Origin: a virus
IMG/VR virus record: IMGVR_UViG_3300021960_000464
Location: 1-25,473 of that record
Length of the DNA stretch: 25,473 nt
Reading direction: 5' to 3' (one strand)
Shown: positions 21,201-25,473 of the stretch, one piece after another
Layout: the number at the start of each line of letters is the position of its first letter
Numbering within the stretch: the stretch's first letter is position 1
Translations under genes and position numbers: made by a program
Notes under the pieces: generated by a model
Told to the model about the DNA's origin: nothing
The model's database searches: none
The model's input: the letters and a program-made list of their open reading frames with translations, nothing else

Positions 21201-21916
21201 ACTCTGAAGGATATTATACTTCATCCAGATCTCATCTTTCTTCACAACGATCATATATTCAAGATTCAGACTACTATCAAGAATATTCTTATCAAGTTAA
21301 CTCTCCTATTTCATTGGATAGATTTAGAGACATTGCATTAAATTTAACGCACCCCGCGGGTCAAAAATTATTTGGTGCATTTAGGATTCAGTCTAATGCG
21401 TCGGTTGATGTGCAAGCAACCGCAAACACATCAACGAGTTCATTGATCAGTGGAACTGTTTCGGTTGCTAAGACACTAGCATCTGGAACTATTGCAATTC
21501 AAAATGGTAATACTCATGTAGTAGGAACAACCACAGACTTTACCAATGAGTTTAGTGCATCTGATTCACTGATTATTGAAATAGATCCGGGTGATGGAAT
21601 AGCAAACAAATTTATCGAAGTGTCTGGGTCAATATATACTTCATCAAACACAGTATTATCAGAACCTTGGATTTTTGCAACACAAACTTCTGCAAATGTT
21701 TACTATGCTAATTCGATCATTGTAACTGGATCTGGAACTTCATTTACTAGCGAATTTAGTGATGGGGATGAAATTATTTTTGTAACAAGTGACAATGAGT
21801 TTGTTACAACAACCATAAATAGTGTAAGAACTGATACAGAACTTACTTTGAATAAGAACTGGACTCTTGCAGATTTGTCTGGTGCAGAGTGTTTTTCTTC
21901 TACAGTTATTAATTAA
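18266..21916 (+). CDS. 7: gp7-like large baseplate wedge protein
   Basis: The 1216-residue product is in the gp7 position between gp6 and gp8 (T4 gp7 is 1032). The N-terminus (to about 90) holds YYPLF-like text with SHSHTFEG and FYMPLTG, resembling the YHYH-type terminus of marine phage virion proteins. Residues about 100-200 carry the recurrent FPDFYKEDGEKFLLFIEAYY domain with a helical bundle (TIDEFINNFINSFLPN). The rest is beta-rich with repeated segments (see 19673-20224) and Thr/Ser/Asn-rich C-terminal strands. It probably initiates the wedge and makes part of the outer rim. No lytic or receptor-binding motif is visible. Confidence 0.75.
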   Translation: MSHSVGKGIQFWINGTAASDSRSGSSSVGQTGYFYPLFVSQSEANAYDLDKNGSGVSHSHTFEGITQTFYMPLTGATHGSNVRPTGIRQWVGDSSLYIDKMAKQVREQFPDFYKEDGEKFLLFIEAYYEYLETNGKALDAVRNLMSYRDATTTIDEFINNFINSFLPNVPINVVADKNLMIKYIKYFNQSRGTIASYKLLFQALYNEDIEIEYPADQILKVSDGEWNIDRYLVAVFDQKNYGFIGKTIKGIESQAEALVEDVIRKTVNGRDINQIIVSNVKGTFNDLEPIRLLSDVGGVGHTPKVEVGIYKITINSVGGEYEAGDVLKIISSLNGDFGKVVVTSTQDLGGSLTFSLVNGGSGYTASTEPDGSVIEIIGGDTTEVGSFQIGTSDISDTFAITINTDLITSNTLFGSNAPVIADPELTGGSPEGSAKLSTFANMIIGSPDYGFREQQQIENNINFRDHVDAVLVIANTSDPGLSVNDSLFGETSGANAVVKEVIRSYDSTDVVIKIDGYKNFTSSEKINLSTSDGTTIGTVSSFFANTVGIQPVSIGIISGNELSLGDIVAGRSSGTTGIVRHVGTTNGYYNSTLTIANTTDPLIRVGDVLNGVTSGANAVVQHIDSVYDEGTDTIELMVRNYGDSFTSSEKVNLIILDSGDPLRDPLRANTQTVGTVDSFSLGGRDLYTYRIGAVNTTDSVTYQANVSTQFDTGPMGRFIADEGIFDVVTDITVGNVAYSTTNTTIENTFTLLRDALNFEATTFGTIVSLGLPVGGSGYTLNPTIRITEPDIASLGIGEVVLTLQTDDANWDTSPSNSQYTTIDTNDRIVQTSTGASGDVKGSQRTGIPISTIQYANGTYETQVRVFQDFLQREPRNVNFANDAVCTIEIYDQSYTPGSADTRPLKDSAQAKIVSIEDRGVLGKNAVVRSSIGANGTLTGLRVLDSGFAYRNGEVVIIQATNRRLATSATGTIELSGVANSEGYYTSSRSHLSSQRSYIQDSDYYQEYSYQVNSPISLDRFRDIALNLTHPAGQKLFGAFRIQSNASVDVQATANTSTSSLISGTVSVAKTLASGTIAIQNGNTHVVGTTTDFTNEFSASDSLIIEIDPGDGIANKFIEVSGSIYTSSNTVLSEPWIFATQTSANVYYANSIIVTGSGTSFTSEFSDGDEIIFVTSDNEFVTTTINSVRTDTELTLNKNWTLADLSGAECFSSTVIN
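19673..20224 (+). repeat. Internal duplicated domain in the gp7-like gene
   Basis: Two copies (19673-19849 and 20039-20224) are offset by exactly 366 bases (122 residues). Shared signatures are IANT(S/T)DP, GxTSGANAVV and TSSEK(I/V)NL. The 20 bases TCCGGTGCAAATGCAGTAGT are identical at 19739-19758 and 20105-20124. A weaker third element (LGDIVAGRSSGTTGIVRHVG) lies between them. Confidence 0.8.
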
Positions 21917-21928
21917 CGGATCACAATA

Positions 21929-23710
21929 ATGGCAGTCTATAGATACGCAACAAAAGACTTATCAATCAATAACGCAGAAGCATTCATTTCAGCAATGAAT
22001 GCGTCAGATGGCAGAAACACCAAAAATTCTGTCATTTTATATGCAGTCATTGGTAATGTTTTTCCTTATGTAAATGAACCAACTCCAGTCAATCCTGAAG
22101 ACAATGAACAATATCTTCAATATCAAGCACATCGTGATTTCATTGGTGGCAAAAGGATTACCACGGAAGATGTGAGTCATGTTACGACTCGTCACAACTG
22201 GACTAGTGGCACTATCTATTCAATGTACCGCGATACTGATACCGATATGTATGATCGTGCGTATTATGTGCTAACAGATCAAAACAATGTATACAAGTGT
22301 CTTTTTAACAACAAGGGTGGCACTTCTACAGTCAAACCAACTGGATTTTCAACTTCATCATTTACAACATCTGATGGGTATACATGGAAATATATGTATA
22401 GCATTACTCTTGGAGAAGCAAATAAATTTTTGACTGCAGTGCATATGCCTGTTAAAACAATTAGTGCTTCAGAAGGTAGTGTAGAATCAGATCGTCAAAT
22501 CGCAGTACAAAACGCTGCGGTAAATGGTTCGATTGAAGTTATTGAAACAGTTTCTACTGGGGCAGGTTATCTCGAAGTTGAAAATGGAATTGTCGCATCT
22601 GGTGGGAAATTTACAATTAGAATCTCTAATGATACCGTTGATGAATTATCATCAGATAATAATGAGTACACGGAATCTTCAGTTTACATTATTTCAGGAA
22701 CTGGAGCAGGACAATTACGAAGAATTATTGACTATTCATCGTCTACAAGGGTAATCACAGTGAATACTGCGTTTGCGACAACTCCCAACACTGATTCAAG
22801 AATTATTATTTCACCAACAGCAACAATTATTGGAGATGGTATAGGCGCAAAGGCATATACTCGTGTATCTGCTTCAGGTACAATTTCTAACATAAACATG
22901 ATTACAATAGGTTCTCGTTATACGAGAGCAGATTGTCTTATTACAGCAAACTCAGGTATTGATGCTACTGCAAATGTTGTAATATCACCAGTTGGTGGTC
23001 ATGGATCAAATCCAATTAGAGAACTATCTGCTGATAAAGTGTTGTTAAATGTTAAACTCGGCCGAGAGGAAGGCACATCGTCTACAGGTGCAGGTTACAT
23101 TCCTTCAAATACAGAATTTAGAACAATTAGTATTTTGAAAGATCCGGTTCTTAAGTGTGATGCTAACAATGATTTTGTCACACTCGAAAGTATTGCAAAT
23201 ACATCTAACAGTCCAAACTCTCTTAGATTTACTACGAGATTGCAAATATCATATAATCAGATGAACCAAGCAACTAATCTTCCAATAAATCCTGTATACC
23301 CTCGTGAAATTATTACAAATAAACGACTTAAAGAGCGAGCAGAACTTGGAACACTTCAATTTGTAACGGATACAAATCCTATTGTTAGGGCAAACAAAGC
23401 ATTATCGAATGCAGTCAAAGCAGCGAATGGAAATATAGTTTATGTGCGAGAAGATGAGACTGTTAATGATCCATCCTTCTATACAGTTTATATAAATAAT
23501 GTAGAAGGATATGGTCCTTATAACCCTCCTTTTACGAAAGACGATGTGATTTTAAGAAGTACTAGTGAATCTGAAATCGCAACTATTGAAGCAATTAAAG
23601 GACCAGAAGCAAACACATTTTCTGGTGAAATTATGTACATCGAAAATATACAAGCAGTTACACGAGATCCTGATCAAACAGAAGATATCAAGATCGTGTT
23701 GGATTTTTAA
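21929..23710 (+). CDS. 8: gp8-like baseplate wedge subunit
   Basis: This 593-residue protein follows the gp7-like gene by 12 bases. The N-terminal half agrees with T4 gp8 (334) in pattern: VILYAVIGNVFPY, HVTTRHNWTSGTIYSMYRDT (residues about 86-105), then VYKCLFNNKGGTST, PTGFSTSSFTTSDGYTWKYM, where the DGY-W-KY motif is diagnostic. It is about 260 residues longer, with an inserted beta-rich region and a C-terminal domain shared with marine T4-like relatives. It likely links gp7 and gp10-type proteins in the wedge. Confidence 0.8.
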   Translation: MAVYRYATKDLSINNAEAFISAMNASDGRNTKNSVILYAVIGNVFPYVNEPTPVNPEDNEQYLQYQAHRDFIGGKRITTEDVSHVTTRHNWTSGTIYSMYRDTDTDMYDRAYYVLTDQNNVYKCLFNNKGGTSTVKPTGFSTSSFTTSDGYTWKYMYSITLGEANKFLTAVHMPVKTISASEGSVESDRQIAVQNAAVNGSIEVIETVSTGAGYLEVENGIVASGGKFTIRISNDTVDELSSDNNEYTESSVYIISGTGAGQLRRIIDYSSSTRVITVNTAFATTPNTDSRIIISPTATIIGDGIGAKAYTRVSASGTISNINMITIGSRYTRADCLITANSGIDATANVVISPVGGHGSNPIRELSADKVLLNVKLGREEGTSSTGAGYIPSNTEFRTISILKDPVLKCDANNDFVTLESIANTSNSPNSLRFTTRLQISYNQMNQATNLPINPVYPREIITNKRLKERAELGTLQFVTDTNPIVRANKALSNAVKAANGNIVYVREDETVNDPSFYTVYINNVEGYGPYNPPFTKDDVILRSTSESEIATIEAIKGPEANTFSGEIMYIENIQAVTRDPDQTEDIKIVLDF

Positions 23711-23721
23711 AGGTAGTATAA

Positions 23722-25473
23722 ATGACAATCGAAACCAATTTTAACCAAAGTCCATTTTTCGACGATTTCAATGAAAATAAAAATTTTCATCGAGTGCTTT
23801 TTAGACCCGGTTTTGCGGTGCAAGCAAGAGAACTGACTCAACTTCAAAGTATTCTCCAAAATCAAATTGAACGATTTGCAAATGAAATTCTTGTTGATGG
23901 TACGGTTGTCTCTGGTGTCGGTTTTAAATCAGAACAAATTGATTATGTAAAATTAAGGGATAAAAATGCAAACAACGCAACCGTTTTGCTTACAAGTTTT
24001 TTTGAGAACGGAGTTGTTGCGAACGCAGTCGTTACAGGTGAGACCACTGGAATGACTGCACAATTGATTGATGCACAAGAAGGATCAGAAGCAGCGGCAC
24101 CCAACTACCTATCTTTATTTGTCAAGTACACTAATTCTGGTTCAAACAATACTGTTAAGGCATTTGGTAACAATGAAGTATTGGTTGTCCGTCGACGTTC
24201 TGATAATGGATTTTTAGTTGCATCAAATACTATTGTTGACGATGCAGTGGGCAAAGGATTGCGAGCAACAGTTAGTGACGGGATTATTTACCATAAAGGT
24301 CATTTTATTCGTGTCGCACCTCAATCTCATGTTTTTGAAAAGTATTCAACTAGAGCAAACAAAAAGGTTGGGTTTGAAACAACAGAAACAACCGTTGATT
24401 CCAATATTGATTCTTCATTATTAGATAATGCGACAGGCACTACAAACTTTGCCGCTCCGGGTGCGTCGCGACTCAAACTTTCTCCCACATTAACTTCTCG
24501 TCCCATCAATACAGCAAATACTACTACTTTCTTTACTATTGCTGAAGTACGAGAAGGTGTTGTAACACAAAAATTTACAGACACAGTATATTCTGATATT
24601 GCACAGTATATTGCACAAAGACAATATGAAACTAATGGCAACTATGCAACCGATCCCTTTAACATTCGGATTCGCGAACATTTGCGGACTCCTACAAATT
24701 ATGGAAGATATAATGCTGATGGTGGAGGAGACTCAAACAAATTAATTGCAGAGATAGAAAAGGGTACTGGTTATGTGAGTGGAAACAGAATTTCACTCCA
24801 TGCTCCTAGATTTAAAGATGTAGATAAAGCAACAGATTTTGAAACTAAAGACGCACGAACCATTGGACAAGCAATCGGTAACTATGTGTTCGCAAAAGAG
24901 CTTGTTGGCACTTGGGACTTCCAAGGACTCCGTGAAGTCTCTATCCGCGATGCAGTTCAAAACGGTGTTACTAGTAAAGAATATGGTGATAGAGTCGCAC
25001 AAGGAAATGAGATTGGGACTGCAAGAATTCGTGGTATTCAATATGAGTCTGGTGCAACAGGAACTGTTGATGGCCAGATTCGTTTGTATATTTTCGATAT
25101 TCAAATGGATGCCAACAAAAAATTTACTGATGCCCGAGGAATACACATTACCAATTCAACCGGACCTAATAGTTGTGCGGATCTTGTTCTGGTAAGTGGC
25201 AATGCCTCTCTAAAAGAATCTGGTAAAAATACTCTTGTATTCCCGTTCACTCAAACAGGAACAAAAACACTAAAAGATGCACTTGATGCAGTAGACACCG
25301 AATTTGTATTTTCATCAGAAAGAACCGTTACATTCACAAATGGAGTTGCAACAGTTTCAGCAAATACAGCACATACTGGTGGTGCAGAAACTATGAATGA
25401 TGCTTCAGAAGTAGGATTGACCCTTTCAGATCGTCGTAACATTTTTGTTGTGAGCAAGAGTGATATTGATAGT
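23722..25473 (+). CDS. DUF4815-type virion protein (5' part, runs off the window)
   Basis: ATG 23722 opens a frame of 584 codons without stop to the window end. The N-terminus FNQSPFFDDFNENKNFHRVL, then FRPGFAVQARELTQLQSIL and QIERFANEILVDGT, is the signature of DUF4815-type large structural proteins of marine T4-like phages. A segment AVVTGETTGMTAQLIDA resembles the repeats of the gp7-like protein. Later text (GTWDFQGLREVSIRDAVQNG) suggests a beta-rich baseplate or fibre-adaptor domain. The gene stands where T4 has gp9/gp10. The ribosome-binding site is weak (AAAGGTAG). Confidence 0.75.
   Translation, partial: MTIETNFNQSPFFDDFNENKNFHRVLFRPGFAVQARELTQLQSILQNQIERFANEILVDGTVVSGVGFKSEQIDYVKLRDKNANNATVLLTSFFENGVVANAVVTGETTGMTAQLIDAQEGSEAAAPNYLSLFVKYTNSGSNNTVKAFGNNEVLVVRRRSDNGFLVASNTIVDDAVGKGLRATVSDGIIYHKGHFIRVAPQSHVFEKYSTRANKKVGFETTETTVDSNIDSSLLDNATGTTNFAAPGASRLKLSPTLTSRPINTANTTTFFTIAEVREGVVTQKFTDTVYSDIAQYIAQRQYETNGNYATDPFNIRIREHLRTPTNYGRYNADGGGDSNKLIAEIEKGTGYVSGNRISLHAPRFKDVDKATDFETKDARTIGQAIGNYVFAKELVGTWDFQGLREVSIRDAVQNGVTSKEYGDRVAQGNEIGTARIRGIQYESGATGTVDGQIRLYIFDIQMDANKKFTDARGIHITNSTGPNSCADLVLVSGNASLKESGKNTLVFPFTQTGTKTLKDALDAVDTEFVFSSERTVTFTNGVATVSANTAHTGGAETMNDASEVGLTLSDRRNIFVVSKSDIDS

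Noticed and set aside
23491-23498. TATAAATA on the + strand inside the gp8-like gene
   Set aside because: It lies in coding sequence more than 200 bases before the next gene, with no other promoter sign.
1-25473. CRISPR arrays, insertion sequences, integrase or attachment sites
   Set aside because: No regularly spaced repeats, transposase or recombinase motifs were seen on either strand.

Overview
The window is a segment of an AT-rich, tailed, T4-like (myovirus) phage genome. The evidence is the T4 33-59-32 gene order, a nearly complete set of T4-type baseplate genes, and exact T4 late-promoter octamers (TATAAATA) at operon starts. Divergence from T4 in several proteins (zinc-less gp32, gp5 without lysozyme, very large gp7-like protein, DUF4815-type protein) points to the marine T4-like branch that infects cyanobacteria and SAR11. 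A circularly permuted, two-piece tmRNA gene is typical of alphaproteobacteria (and of some beta- and cyanobacteria). Its tag (ANDETFALAA) looks proteobacterial, so an alphaproteobacterial host such as a SAR11 relative is my best guess; this is inference.

Layout. Positions 1-1015 (+): the end of an unknown gene, an MGME1/Cas4-like PD-(D/E)XK exonuclease and a small unknown gene. Positions 1023-1261 (+): a late promoter and the permuted tmRNA, followed by a small secreted protein. Positions 1605-3817 (-): a tightly overlapping cassette of six genes (unknown membrane protein, a 44-codon gene, thermonuclease, class 3 lipase, another membrane protein, unknown). A palindromic, two-way late promoter at 3887-3898 separates it from the + strand genes gp33, gp59, a coiled-coil protein and gp32 (3966-5980), which also have sigma70-type promoters. 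A strong terminator follows gp32.

Positions 6023-10793 (-): tail and head-completion genes in the order gp4, unknown, gp54-like tube initiator, gp26, gp51-like, EF-hand membrane protein and tape measure. gp26 and the following short ORF are joined by a T7 slippery heptamer that fits a programmed -1 frameshift, as in the G/GT tail-assembly chaperones of other phages. Positions 10798-25473 (+): a late promoter followed by the hub and wedge operon: gp48, gp53, gp27-like hub, a P-loop kinase, small genes, a terminator, gp5-like spike, a histone H1-like (Hc1) mini-protein, gp25, gp6, gp7-like, gp8-like and the start of a DUF4815-type virion protein that runs off the window.

Together the genes cover late-transcription control (gp33), recombination-replication loading (gp59, gp32), DNA degradation (exonuclease, thermonuclease), rescue of stalled ribosomes (tmRNA) and construction of the baseplate and tail. 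There are no tRNA genes, integrase, insertion sequences or CRISPR arrays.
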